Part shown: positions 45,258-52,478 of the stretch, one piece after another
How positions within the stretch are numbered: position 1 is the stretch's first letter
Layout: each line of letters begins with the position of its first letter
Origin: DASVTU01 sp036387415
GTDB lineage: Bacteria; Acidobacteriota; Blastocatellia; Pyrinomonadales; Pyrinomonadaceae
Direction of reading: 5' to 3'
DNA length: 64,000 nt
Assembly (NCBI GenBank): GCA_036387415.1
Contig: DASVTU010000039.1
Coordinates: forward strand, 1,290,685 to 1,354,684
The notes under the pieces: generated by a model
Seen by the model: only the letters and a program-made list of their open reading frames with translations
Told to the model about the DNA's origin: nothing
The model's database searches: none
Position numbers and translations under genes: made by a program

Positions 45258-46421
45258 ATGTATAAATTATCTGCACGTCAAATCCTGACGATTGCGATTC
45301 TTTCGGCGGTCTTTGCGGCGGGCACCGTCGCCTGCCTCGACCGTTTCGGCAGTCGCCTACAACCTTCGAGCGCGGCCTTCACGGAAGAGTCGCCCGCCAC
45401 CGTCGAAGGCATCACAGACCCTTCGCTCGCCACAGACGAACGCAACAACATCGAAGTTTATAAAGTCACTTCGCCCGGCGTCGTCTTCATCACGACCACG
45501 ACCATCGGGCGCGACTTCTTCGACTACGGCGAGCGTCAAGGCTCTGGTTCCGGCTCCGTCATCGACGCCGAAGGCCACATTTTAACCAACGACCACGTTG
45601 TCTCCGGCGCGCAACGTCTCACGGTCAACTTCGGCGGCGACAAGACTTATCCGGCCACAGTCGTCGGGCAAGACCCGGACACCGACCTCGCCGTCATCAA
45701 AGTCAACGCCCCGCGCGAACTCTTGAAGATTGTGCCGCTCGGCGATTCCGACAAACTCATCGTCGGGCAAAAAGTGCTCGCCATCGGCAACCCCTTCGGC
45801 CTCGACCGCACGCTCACCACGGGCGTCATCAGCGGTCTGCAACGCCCCATTCAGGCGCGCACCGGACGACAGATTGAAGGCGCGATTCAAACCGATGCTT
45901 CCATCAATCCCGGCAACAGCGGCGGCCCCCTGCTCGATTCGCAGGGACGCATGATTGGCATCAATTCACAAATCCTTTCGCCCGCCGGAGGTTCGGTCGG
46001 CGTCGGTTTCGCCGTGCCCGTCAACATCGCCAAGCGCATCGTGCCGCAACTCATCAAGAACGGCGAAGTAGTGCGCCCCAAACTCGGCGTCAATACCTAC
46101 AACGTCAGAGAGGTGCGGGCGCAGGTTGAGTTGCCGGTTGAAGAAGGCGTGGGCGTCTATCGCGTCGTGCCGAACAGCGCGGCGGCGGCAGCAGGCTTGC
46201 GCGGTCTGCAACAGGGAGCCGACGGCGACGTGGTGCTCGGTGACATCATCATCGCTATCGACGGCGAAAAGGTCAGCGACCGCAACGACCTCTTCCGCAT
46301 CCTCGACAAGCACGAAGTCGGCCAGACCGTACAGGTCGAAATCATCCGCGACGGACGACGCACCAACGTCCCCGTCCGCCTCCTCCCCGAACAACGACGC
46401 GCCGGCACACTCCGACGCTAA
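45258..46421 (+). CDS. HtrA/Deg-type trypsin-like serine protease with one PDZ domain
   Basis: 387 aa from the ATG at 45258 (CAGGAA nine bases upstream; a TTG at 45234 is less likely). An N-terminal signal anchor (ILTIAILSAVFAAGTVA) places it in the periplasm. Catalytic triad: His113 (TNDHVVSGA), Asp143 (DTDLAVIK) and Ser221 (NPGNSGGPL). One PDZ domain (about 280-375) contains DVVLGDIIIAIDGEKV. It degrades misfolded envelope proteins. Length and the single PDZ fit the DegS/HhoA type rather than two-PDZ DegP. Heptad element HR-15 starts three bases after the stop. Confidence 0.93.
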   Translation: MYKLSARQILTIAILSAVFAAGTVACLDRFGSRLQPSSAAFTEESPATVEGITDPSLATDERNNIEVYKVTSPGVVFITTTTIGRDFFDYGERQGSGSGSVIDAEGHILTNDHVVSGAQRLTVNFGGDKTYPATVVGQDPDTDLAVIKVNAPRELLKIVPLGDSDKLIVGQKVLAIGNPFGLDRTLTTGVISGLQRPIQARTGRQIEGAIQTDASINPGNSGGPLLDSQGRMIGINSQILSPAGGSVGVGFAVPVNIAKRIVPQLIKNGEVVRPKLGVNTYNVREVRAQVELPVEEGVGVYRVVPNSAAAAAGLRGLQQGADGDVVLGDIIIAIDGEKVSDRNDLFRILDKHEVGQTVQVEIIRDGRRTNVPVRLLPEQRRAGTLRR

Positions 46422-46423
46422 AT

Positions 46424-46519
46424 GGAGAGGTTAGAGGTTAGAGGCTAGAGGTTAGTAAAAACAAAACGACTCTCTGCTTTTTACTAATCTCTGACCTCTG
46501 GCCTCTAGCCTCTGTCCTC
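46424..46519. repeat. heptad inverted repeat HR-15
   Basis: The left arm reads GAGGTTA, GAGGTTA, GAGGCTA, GAGGTTA. The complement of the right arm reads CAGAGGC, TAGAGGC, CAGAGGT, CAGAGAT, TAGTAAA. It is the cleanest member. It ends two bases before the next start codon and shares an identical 24-mer with HR-10. Confidence 0.85.
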
Positions 46520-46521
46520 CC

Positions 46522-46764
46522 ATGTTTGAGACTCAACACTTCGTCAATCGCGGCGACGGCTGGACGTGCAAACGATGCAGCGAAGACCCGACGGCGCGCG
46601 TTCCCGAACCGGGAACGCGCGCACGTTTTTTCACCGAAGGCGAAGCCGAACAAACCGAACCCGCCCTCTCTTCCAACGCACTCGCGCGCTGGCACGACGC
46701 CACACACCAAACACTCATCTGCCCACGCTGCGGCATCCTTGAAGGGATGAGCCGAAAGGATTGA
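46522..46764 (+). CDS. small zinc-ribbon-like protein, 80 aa
   Basis: 80 aa with two CxxC knuckles, Cys16-Cys19 (WTCKRC) and Cys67-Cys70 (ICPRCG), spaced as in a rubredoxin-like zinc ribbon. The middle (residues 20-60) is acidic and polar. It probably binds one zinc and may contact nucleic acid or protein. No family name is recognised. The ATG is directly after heptad element HR-15 and has no ribosome site. The stop codon is in the next element, HR-16. Confidence 0.6.
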   Translation: MFETQHFVNRGDGWTCKRCSEDPTARVPEPGTRARFFTEGEAEQTEPALSSNALARWHDATHQTLICPRCGILEGMSRKD

Positions 46765-46842
46765 TTCATGAATCATCGGCTCATTGATTCATTTGATTAA
46801 ATCAGGCAATGAGTCAATGACCCGATGCGTCGATGAATCAAT
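46760..46842. repeat. heptad inverted repeat HR-16
   Basis: The left arm (46760-46792) begins ATTGATTCAT and contains TCATTGATTCAT. The complement of the right arm (46809-46842) gives ATTGATTCAT and TCATTGACTCAT. Most of the 33 positions match, and the loop is 16 bases. It overlaps the stop of the zinc-ribbon gene and ends seven bases before the convergent crtI-like stop. Confidence 0.75.
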
Positions 46843-46848
46843 TTCTTC

Positions 46849-48339
46849 TCATTCATCTCTCATTAAGAGTTCTGCGGCCATTTTTCCAGATAGAAGTACG
46901 AGGGGAATGCCGCCGCCGGGATGGGTTGCACCGCCCGCGAAATACAAGCCGCGTATGTCGCGTGCGCGATTGGGCGGGCGCAGGAAAGCGTTCGTCCACT
47001 TGTTAGACGAGATGCCGTAGATGGAGCCGCGATGCGTGTTGTAGACGTTGCGAAAATCTTCGGGCGTGATGCGTTGCTCGTAGTCAATCGACGCGCTCAA
47101 ATCTTCCAGCCCATATTTTTCTAACTTCGTAACAATCAGCTTCCGGTACTTGTCGGTCTCGGTCGCCCAATCGGTGCGCGCATCTGTGGCTGGCGCGTTG
47201 ACGAGGACGAAGAGATTTTCGTGTCCATCGGGAGCCTGCGTCGGGTCTGTGCGCGAGGTGGCGCAGACGTAGATGGTCGGGTCGGCGGCGGGACGCAGTT
47301 CGTCAAACAGTGCGCGAAATTCCGCACGGTAGTCGCGTGAAAAGAAGATGTTGTGATGCGCGAGATTCGGATAGCGGCGTCTGGTTCCGAGCAGGAGGAC
47401 GAAGCCGCTGCACGACGGCTCGATGCGCGCGAGCTTGCGATTCTTGAAAGACGACCGACGCGCTTGCGGAGCAATCAGACGCCGATAAGTCTCAATCGCA
47501 TCGGAATTCGCCACCACCGCATGCCCACGCAAAACTTCGCCGCCCACGAGACGCACGCCGCAGGCGCGTCCGTTTTCAATCAGAATCTCCTCAACCTCCG
47601 CGCGCATCCGCAGGCGTACGCCGAGTTCCGTCGCCAAGCGCGTGAGCGCGGCGGGCAGACTGTACATGCCACCTCGGATGTACCACGCGCCGAGACCAAA
47701 TTCGACGTAAGGGATGAGCGCGAAGGTAGCGGGCGTGCGAAAGGGCGACGAGCCGTTGTAGGTTGCGAAGCGATTGAATAGTTGTTGAAGATGGGTCGAA
47801 CGAAAATAACGCCGGACGTGTCGGTCGAGTGTTCGCAGCGAAGAAATGGCGGCGATGTCGCGCGCGTAGCGTGGTCGCAGGAGTTGTGGAAGGTCGTTGA
47901 GACTGTGTGCGAGAAACGTCCTCTCGGCGACTTCATACTTGCGCCGCGCGTCGTCTAGAAAACGACGGAAGCCCTCCACGTCGTCCGTTGGCGCAATCTC
48001 GCGGATGCCGCGCGCGGTCTTTTCCAAATCGGTTGAAGCGTCGAGCGTCGCGCCGTCAGGCCAATGATAACGGCAGATGGGTTCGAGCGGTTGAATGTCG
48101 AGATAGTCGTCGGCGCGTCGTCCGGCGCTCTCGAACAAATCTTCGACCACATGGCGCATCGTCAGCAGCGACGCGCCCGTGTCGAACGTGTAACCGCCGC
48201 CGCGATGAATGTTGACCTTGCCGCCCGGCGTGTCGTTCTTCTCCAAAATTTGAACGCTGAAGCCGCGCGCCGCGAGACGAATGGCGACGGCCAACCCGCC
48301 GAGTCCCGCGCCGATAACGATAACGGTTTTGTCGCTCAA
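46849..48339 (-). CDS. phytoene desaturase family (CrtI-type) FAD oxidoreductase
   Basis: 496 aa. The FAD-binding start VIVIGAGLGGLAVAIRLAAR is followed by FSVQILEKNDTPGGK. The C-terminal signature NTHRGSIYGI leads to RGLYFAGGATHPGGGIPLVL, typical of CrtI/CrtN/CrtD enzymes that desaturate or isomerise carotenoid precursors at the membrane. The exact substrate (phytoene, diapophytoene, or a hydroxylated carotene as for CrtD) cannot be told by eye. It follows the pyrophosphatase gene by 36 bp on the same strand, so the two are probably co-transcribed; pyrophosphate removal would favour isoprenoid synthesis. Confidence 0.9.
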   Translation of the reverse strand: MSDKTVIVIGAGLGGLAVAIRLAARGFSVQILEKNDTPGGKVNIHRGGGYTFDTGASLLTMRHVVEDLFESAGRRADDYLDIQPLEPICRYHWPDGATLDASTDLEKTARGIREIAPTDDVEGFRRFLDDARRKYEVAERTFLAHSLNDLPQLLRPRYARDIAAISSLRTLDRHVRRYFRSTHLQQLFNRFATYNGSSPFRTPATFALIPYVEFGLGAWYIRGGMYSLPAALTRLATELGVRLRMRAEVEEILIENGRACGVRLVGGEVLRGHAVVANSDAIETYRRLIAPQARRSSFKNRKLARIEPSCSGFVLLLGTRRRYPNLAHHNIFFSRDYRAEFRALFDELRPAADPTIYVCATSRTDPTQAPDGHENLFVLVNAPATDARTDWATETDKYRKLIVTKLEKYGLEDLSASIDYEQRITPEDFRNVYNTHRGSIYGISSNKWTNAFLRPPNRARDIRGLYFAGGATHPGGGIPLVLLSGKMAAELLMRDE

Positions 48340-48375
48340 ATCCTTGTTCGTGTGAATAGGCGTGCGTCTTGAAAC

Positions 48376-49071
48376 TTAACTGGCGAGCAGGCGACGCAAT
48401 TCGGCGAGGCGCGATTCGGGCGCGCCGAACTTCGCGCGATAGTCGCGGACGGAACGCGCGATAACTTCGTGCGCCTCGGCGCGGTCGTAGACGTGCGCGA
48501 TTTCTACGCGTCGCGGCGCTTCATGCGGCAGTTGTTTATAGGTGAGAAAGTAATGTTGAAGACGCGTGATGAGGCCGTCGGGAACTTGGGAGATGTCTTC
48601 GATGTGTCCGAAGGCGACATCGCCGTCGAGCACGGCGACGATTTTGTCATCGGCTTCGACGGCATCAATCATTCGGAGTCCGCCGACGGCCTTTGCGCGG
48701 ATGAAAAAATCGCCGTGGGTGAAAGATTTTTCCGTGAGCACGCAGATGTCGAGCGGGTCGCCGTCGCCGCGAATGGTTCCCGTCTGCATGCCTGTGCGCT
48801 CGCGGCAGAGTTCGGCCACTTCGTCGCCGCAGTAAGTTTGCGGCACGAAGCCGTAGAGCGTCGGCGGCAGAGACGACAGGCGTTGCGGTCGGTCGAGACG
48901 AAGATGGCCGGAAGCCTTGTCGAGTTCGTACTTCACCGTGTCGGTCGGAACGATTTCGATATAAGCGTTGACCACATCGGGCGTCGCCGCGCCGGGCGCG
49001 ACGCCATGCCACGGATGCGCCTGAAAAAGCAACGCGAGAAGATGATGAAGCTCTGCATCCTTCTGATTCAT
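48376..49071 (-). CDS. ppa: family I inorganic pyrophosphatase
   Basis: 231 aa. It hydrolyses pyrophosphate to two phosphates. The family I metal motif is present (RGDGDPLDICVL), with YGFVPQTYCG before it and AVEADDKIVAVLDGD after it. It is longer than the usual 170-180 aa by an N-terminal helical part and inserted segments, which suggests the branch of larger bacterial enzymes. It lies first in a probable two-gene unit with the crtI-like gene, divergent from the His-rich membrane protein at 49305. Confidence 0.9.
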   Translation of the reverse strand: MNQKDAELHHLLALLFQAHPWHGVAPGAATPDVVNAYIEIVPTDTVKYELDKASGHLRLDRPQRLSSLPPTLYGFVPQTYCGDEVAELCRERTGMQTGTIRGDGDPLDICVLTEKSFTHGDFFIRAKAVGGLRMIDAVEADDKIVAVLDGDVAFGHIEDISQVPDGLITRLQHYFLTYKQLPHEAPRRVEIAHVYDRAEAHEVIARSVRDYRAKFGAPESRLAELRRLLAS

Positions 49072-49304
49072 CGAGAGTCTCTCCTTTTGTCTGCGACGGA
49101 CACGCCTTCAAATCTTCCGCGTGCTTCTTCAAAACTTCACGGCGAGCGGCTTCTCGCCTCCGTCGCAGCAGGCTCAAACCGCCCGTCGGCTTGTGCTAAA
49201 ATCTCGCTTCGTGCGGCCTGTAGTTTTGACAGATTATGAATGGCGCATACCGCGACTGTCCATGAATTCGCTGCACGGCCTGAAATCCTAAAGAGAACTT
49301 TCGC

Positions 49305-50411
49305 ATGTCCGCGACCACGACGACAACCAACACGGCGACATCGACGCACGCGACCGGACGCGCGGGCACGGAAGCGCGCGCCGTCTCTCTGCGTTGGATT
49401 ATCAGCGCGCGCGACGACCTTGTGTGGTTCATCGGTTCGGTCTTGACGAGTTATGCGCTCTTTGCGCTCTACATCGGCGGCGTGGTGCCGCTTGTGCCGA
49501 TGGTCGCGGCGTGGGCGATACTGATTGATGCGCCGCACGTCTTCGGCACGTTGTCGCGCACCTATTTCGACCGCGCAGAGCGACAGGCGCGCCGTCGTCT
49601 GCTGCTCGCGTCGCTCTTGTTCTTTCTCGTCGGCCCTTTGATGGTGCTTGCAGGAGCGGGGTTCGTCTTCTTCTTCGTCGCCGCGCTGTGGGCTTATTAT
49701 CATCTGGTCAAACAACACTACGGCTTCATGGTGCTCTACAAAAAGAAGAACGACGACCTTGCGCCCGCCGACAACGCGCTCGACCGCTTCTTTCTACTGC
49801 TCGCCTTCACGTATCCATTCGTCGCCTTCGTGGCGCGCGACGAGGAAGCGTCAGCGCGTGTGCCGCCCGCGTTGCTCGGCGTGGTCGGACATCTGGAAAG
49901 GATTCTGCTGGCGGCGTTCGCCATCGCGGCGCTCACTTGGCTGGCGCGACAGGTGCAACTCTGTTGGCGCGCCGCGCCGCTCGACGTGCCGAAGTATCTT
50001 CTGCTGGCGGCGGCGATTCCGATGCACTGGGTTGTGCTGCTGACGCCGATGCCGCACAAGCCCATCGCCATCGTCGCCATCCTGACCATCTATCACAACT
50101 TTCAATATCACCGCCTCATCTGGTTTCACAACCGCAAGTACACGGGCGACGGGCAGAGCCGCGAACGTCACGGCGCAGCCGAACTCATCAGCCGTCGTTT
50201 GCTTCACTACGTCGCATTCGGCATCCTTTTCGGCCTTTGGTATCAAGTGCCGCGCCAGTACGTCAACCACGTCACGGGCGAAAAGACGCTCCTCACCCAA
50301 CTCGCTTCGGCCTTCCTCTGGGGCTACGCGCTTATGCATTACTATCTCGACTCGAAAATCTGGCGCGTCCGCCGCGACCCATCCGTCGGCGAGGCTCTGC
50401 GGATGCATTGA
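49305..50411 (+). CDS. polytopic membrane protein with conserved-looking His motifs
   Basis: 368 aa with about eight membrane helices after a Thr-rich head (residues 1-25). Intramembrane or loop His motifs are DAPHVFGTLSRTY, YYHLVKQHYGF, IYHNFQYHRLIWFHN and MHYYLDSKIW. This layout recalls membrane di-iron or non-haem oxygenases; the carotene-cleaving Brp/Blh family is one thought, but I cannot match its signature. Its location divergent from ppa-crtI makes a role in carotenoid or lipid modification plausible. Function not assigned. A hairpin follows at 50444-50473. Confidence 0.6.
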   Translation: MSATTTTTNTATSTHATGRAGTEARAVSLRWIISARDDLVWFIGSVLTSYALFALYIGGVVPLVPMVAAWAILIDAPHVFGTLSRTYFDRAERQARRRLLLASLLFFLVGPLMVLAGAGFVFFFVAALWAYYHLVKQHYGFMVLYKKKNDDLAPADNALDRFFLLLAFTYPFVAFVARDEEASARVPPALLGVVGHLERILLAAFAIAALTWLARQVQLCWRAAPLDVPKYLLLAAAIPMHWVVLLTPMPHKPIAIVAILTIYHNFQYHRLIWFHNRKYTGDGQSRERHGAAELISRRLLHYVAFGILFGLWYQVPRQYVNHVTGEKTLLTQLASAFLWGYALMHYYLDSKIWRVRRDPSVGEALRMH

Positions 50412-50443
50412 GACACAAATCAAGAACCAGCAGTAAAACAAAA

Positions 50444-50473
50444 AGAGCCGCGCTCCCAATGGAACGCGGCTCT
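50444..50473 (-). terminator. intrinsic terminator of the 102-aa membrane protein gene
   Basis: AGAGCCGCG pairs with CGCGGCTCT around a 12-base loop. Read on the minus strand, the stem is followed by TTTTTGTTTTAC, a good T-run. It may also stop the convergent plus-strand gene. Confidence 0.8.
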
Positions 50474-50521
50474 CGATTGTTGCGGTCTTTCACGCACTTT
50501 CAGTAACGAAAGACGTTCGCG

Positions 50522-50830
50522 TTAAAACGAGCGGTCTTTGTCTTTGTTGGTGTCGGCGACGGCTTTCAAAGCCTGGAAGGTCGGCGGCCAGAGACCGACG
50601 AAGATTCCCGCTTGTTTGTTGCCCGTGAAGAAGAGCGCGAGCGATGCGCCGATGGAGCCGAGCGTCAGGATATGAAACAGGCTAATACCCGTCGCCTCTT
50701 TGGTCGAGGCGTCAATCGTGCGGAGCACGGATTCGGCGGCGTCTCTCGTTGCGGGAGCCGTCGCGGTCGGGTCTGCTGCGTTGGCCGCGTTGGCGGCGCT
50801 TTTAACTGCTTGTGTGGCTGATTGTGACAT
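50522..50830 (-). CDS. small membrane protein, 102 aa
   Basis: 102 aa. The Ala/Thr-rich N-terminus (residues 1-45) is followed by two short hydrophobic stretches (LFHILTLGSIGASLALFF and AGIFVGLWPPTFQAL). It ends in a charged tail. Not recognised. The minus-strand terminator at 50444-50473 closes its transcript. It is 35 bp after a 40-codon membrane protein gene (50866-50988), which probably belongs to the same unit. Confidence 0.65.
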   Translation of the reverse strand: MSQSATQAVKSAANAANAADPTATAPATRDAAESVLRTIDASTKEATGISLFHILTLGSIGASLALFFTGNKQAGIFVGLWPPTFQALKAVADTNKDKDRSF

Positions 50831-50865
50831 GTCTTACCTTGCCTCCCTAGTTGGTGAATTGTTTA

Positions 50866-50988
50866 TTATTTCGTACGTCCCTTCAAAAAAGCGACTCCGA
50901 AAAGTAAAAGAAGCGACGCCCCGGCGATGATAAAGCCGCGCGTCTTACCCGTCCTTGCATCTGTCTTCTTTTGGTTCGTTTGACTCAT
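50866..50988 (-). CDS. very small membrane protein, 40 aa
   Basis: 40 codons from an ATG at 50988. The polar basic head (MSQTNQKKTDARTGKTRG) is followed by one hydrophobic helix (FIIAGASLLLLFGVAFLKG) and a basic end. Two consecutive TAA stops close it. Both this and the next gene begin with MSQ, and they sit in tandem, which supports a real gene. Too short for routine gene calling. Confidence 0.55.
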   Translation of the reverse strand: MSQTNQKKTDARTGKTRGFIIAGASLLLLFGVAFLKGRTK

Positions 50989-51011
50989 GGTACCGGACAT
51001 TGCTGCTAATT

Positions 51012-51473
51012 CTATGCCACACCCTCGCACCACTCGCGCGTCACGGCGTGACGATACTCAAACAGACGCCGCAGCCTCGGCGTGATGACCAAAGGCGACG
51101 TTAAACGCCCGACGACGCCAAACGGCGGCTCAAACTCGATTTCGTCGCGCAGGATTGCGCCCTCCGCGTGCGGCTCGACGATGTGACGATGCCGCCAACT
51201 CTTGAAAGGCCCCTCCGTCTGCACGTCTTCAAACATGCGCGGCGGGTCGTACACCGTATGCTTTGCGACCCAACGCACGGGAATGATGCCCAAAATTCGC
51301 GTCTCGACCGTCGCCGTCTGTCCCACTTCCAGACTCCGCGCCTGTTCGACGATACGCACCGCCTCCCATTCCGGCGTCAGACGCTCAAGCGCATCCGGCA
51401 ATTCGTGAAACGCAAACACACGCTCCGGCGCGGCGCATATCACGCTCTCCCACACAAATGTCATAATCCTCAC
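51012..51473 (-). CDS. SRPBCC (START/polyketide cyclase-like) protein
   Basis: 153 aa starting at GTG 51473, or 150 at the ATG 51464. The pattern is typical of the family: an N-terminal strand FVWESVICAAPERVFAFHE, the middle WVAKHTVYDPPRMFEDVQ, and a long C-terminal helix. These bind hydrophobic ligands in an internal cavity. It is close to homologues annotated as SRPBCC or cell-division-inhibitor-like proteins next to oxidoreductases. Convergent-free: it lies 70 bp downstream of the SDR gene on the same strand, so it may be co-transcribed with it. Confidence 0.8.
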   Translation of the reverse strand: MRIMTFVWESVICAAPERVFAFHELPDALERLTPEWEAVRIVEQARSLEVGQTATVETRILGIIPVRWVAKHTVYDPPRMFEDVQTEGPFKSWRHRHIVEPHAEGAILRDEIEFEPPFGVVGRLTSPLVITPRLRRLFEYRHAVTREWCEGVA

Positions 51474-51543
51474 GTAATCTTCCCAATCGTCGCGCCCGCG
51501 TCATAAACATTTTTCAATGCCGAAAAATTCGCCGACGGTGCTG

Positions 51544-52266
51544 TTAAAGTTGATGAGATTCGGGCTGCAAAACCATCTCGTTCAACACGCCCTCGCCCTC
51601 CTGCGTCGCGGCAAACAGGACGGCCTGCGCCGCCGCCTCAACCGTCAACATGCGTTCGCGTTGCACGCGCATCGTAATGGTATCCCAGAACGACGTGTTG
51701 ACGCCGCCCAGATGCAGCAGACTGACGCGCACCCCTGCGCGTTTGTATTCGAGCGCGAGCGATTTCAACATGCCCGTCAGAGCATATTTCGACGCGCAGT
51801 AGGCCGCCGCTTGCGCCATCGGCGCGCGACCTAGGATGCCCGGCAAAGCGATGATGCGCCCGCCCTTCTGCTCCGACATGATTGGCAACACGCTCTGACA
51901 GACGTTGAACGCGCCGCCCACGTTGGTCTGCATAACCCGCTCGAACTCTTCCGCCGTCGTCTCCGCGAATGGCTTTAGGACACCCGTCCCCGCTGCGTAG
52001 ACCAACGTGTCGATGCGTCCAAAACGCCGCTTCGCTTCATCCACCAGTCGCTCCACTGCCGCTGCGTCCCTCGCATCCGTCGGCACGGCGAGCGCCCTCG
52101 CTGCGTGGCGGCGTTCGAGTTTAAATGCCAAGTCCATCAACTCCGCTTCATTGCGCGACGCCACAACGAGATTAGCGCCCTCCTCAGCAAACATACACGC
52201 CGACTTGCGACCGATGCCGCGCCCCGCGCCGACAATTAAAACAACCGTGCCCGCCAGTTTCAACAT
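51544..52266 (-). CDS. SDR family protein with the catalytic Ser replaced
   Basis: 240 aa from the ATG at 52266, which has AAAGGA eight bases upstream. Rossmann motif VGAGRGIG (residues 12-19) and catalytic-type Tyr156/Lys160 (YCASK). At the place of the usual catalytic Ser (NISS-type) the sequence is RIIALPGILGRAP, giving Pro-Gly, so the Ser is absent. It may be a low-activity or binding-only member. It is divergent from the CarH-like regulator with shared operator-like repeats, so its expression is probably under that regulator's control. Confidence 0.8.
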   Translation of the reverse strand: MLKLAGTVVLIVGAGRGIGRKSACMFAEEGANLVVASRNEAELMDLAFKLERRHAARALAVPTDARDAAAVERLVDEAKRRFGRIDTLVYAAGTGVLKPFAETTAEEFERVMQTNVGGAFNVCQSVLPIMSEQKGGRIIALPGILGRAPMAQAAAYCASKYALTGMLKSLALEYKRAGVRVSLLHLGGVNTSFWDTITMRVQRERMLTVEAAAQAVLFAATQEGEGVLNEMVLQPESHQL

Positions 52267-52351
52267 TACGCCGTTCCTTTCAACACCCAATCGCCACCCC
52301 GACCGATTCCACCACTCTCGCCTAACGTCAGAAACACCAGCATACACAAAT

Positions 52352-52367
52352 CGCTCAAAACGCTCAT
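52352..52367. promoter_or_regulatory. operator-like repeat, copy 1 (SDR side)
   Basis: CGCTCAAAACGCTCAT, itself two CGCTCA half-sites 9 bp apart. An identical copy is at 52459-52474. It overlaps the -10 region of the predicted minus-strand promoter. Confidence 0.65.
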
Positions 52368-52383
52368 CACGAAGCAGTGTCAA
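52355..52383 (-). promoter_or_regulatory. promoter candidate for the SDR gene
   Basis: On the minus strand TTGACA (52378-52383) is followed after 17 bases by TTTTGA (52355-52360), a weak -10. Operator copy 1 covers the -10. Confidence 0.4.
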
Positions 52384-52405
52384 ACTCTAAACATTTTATC
52401 TTTTA

Positions 52406-52430
52406 TCAAGTTTCTTCAAAAACAACTTGA
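52406..52430. promoter_or_regulatory. inverted repeat in the divergent control region
   Basis: TCAAGTT (52406-52412) and AACTTGA (52424-52430) separated by 11 bases. It lies midway between the two operator copies and abuts the -35 of the regulator gene. Possibly a second binding site. Confidence 0.45.
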
Positions 52431-52455
52431 CAACGAAGCGCCAAAGCTGTTTTAT
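52427..52455 (+). promoter_or_regulatory. promoter of the CarH-like regulator
   Basis: A perfect -35 TTGACA (52427-52432), a 17-base spacer and TTTTAT (52450-52455). Transcription would start within operator copy 2, a layout suited to autorepression. The leader is only about 15 bases and has no ribosome site. Confidence 0.55.
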
Positions 52456-52458
52456 AAA

Positions 52459-52474
52459 CGCTCAAAACGCTCAT
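52459..52474. promoter_or_regulatory. operator-like repeat, copy 2 (regulator side)
   Basis: Identical to 52352-52367. It covers the predicted transcription start and ends five bases before the ATG at 52479. Confidence 0.65.
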
Positions 52475-52478
52475 AACC

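Noticed and set aside
46424..46519. Heptad elements as CRISPR arrays or simple microsatellites
   Set aside because: There are no constant repeats with unique spacers of fixed length; the units are 7 bases, degenerate, and arranged as inverted arms.
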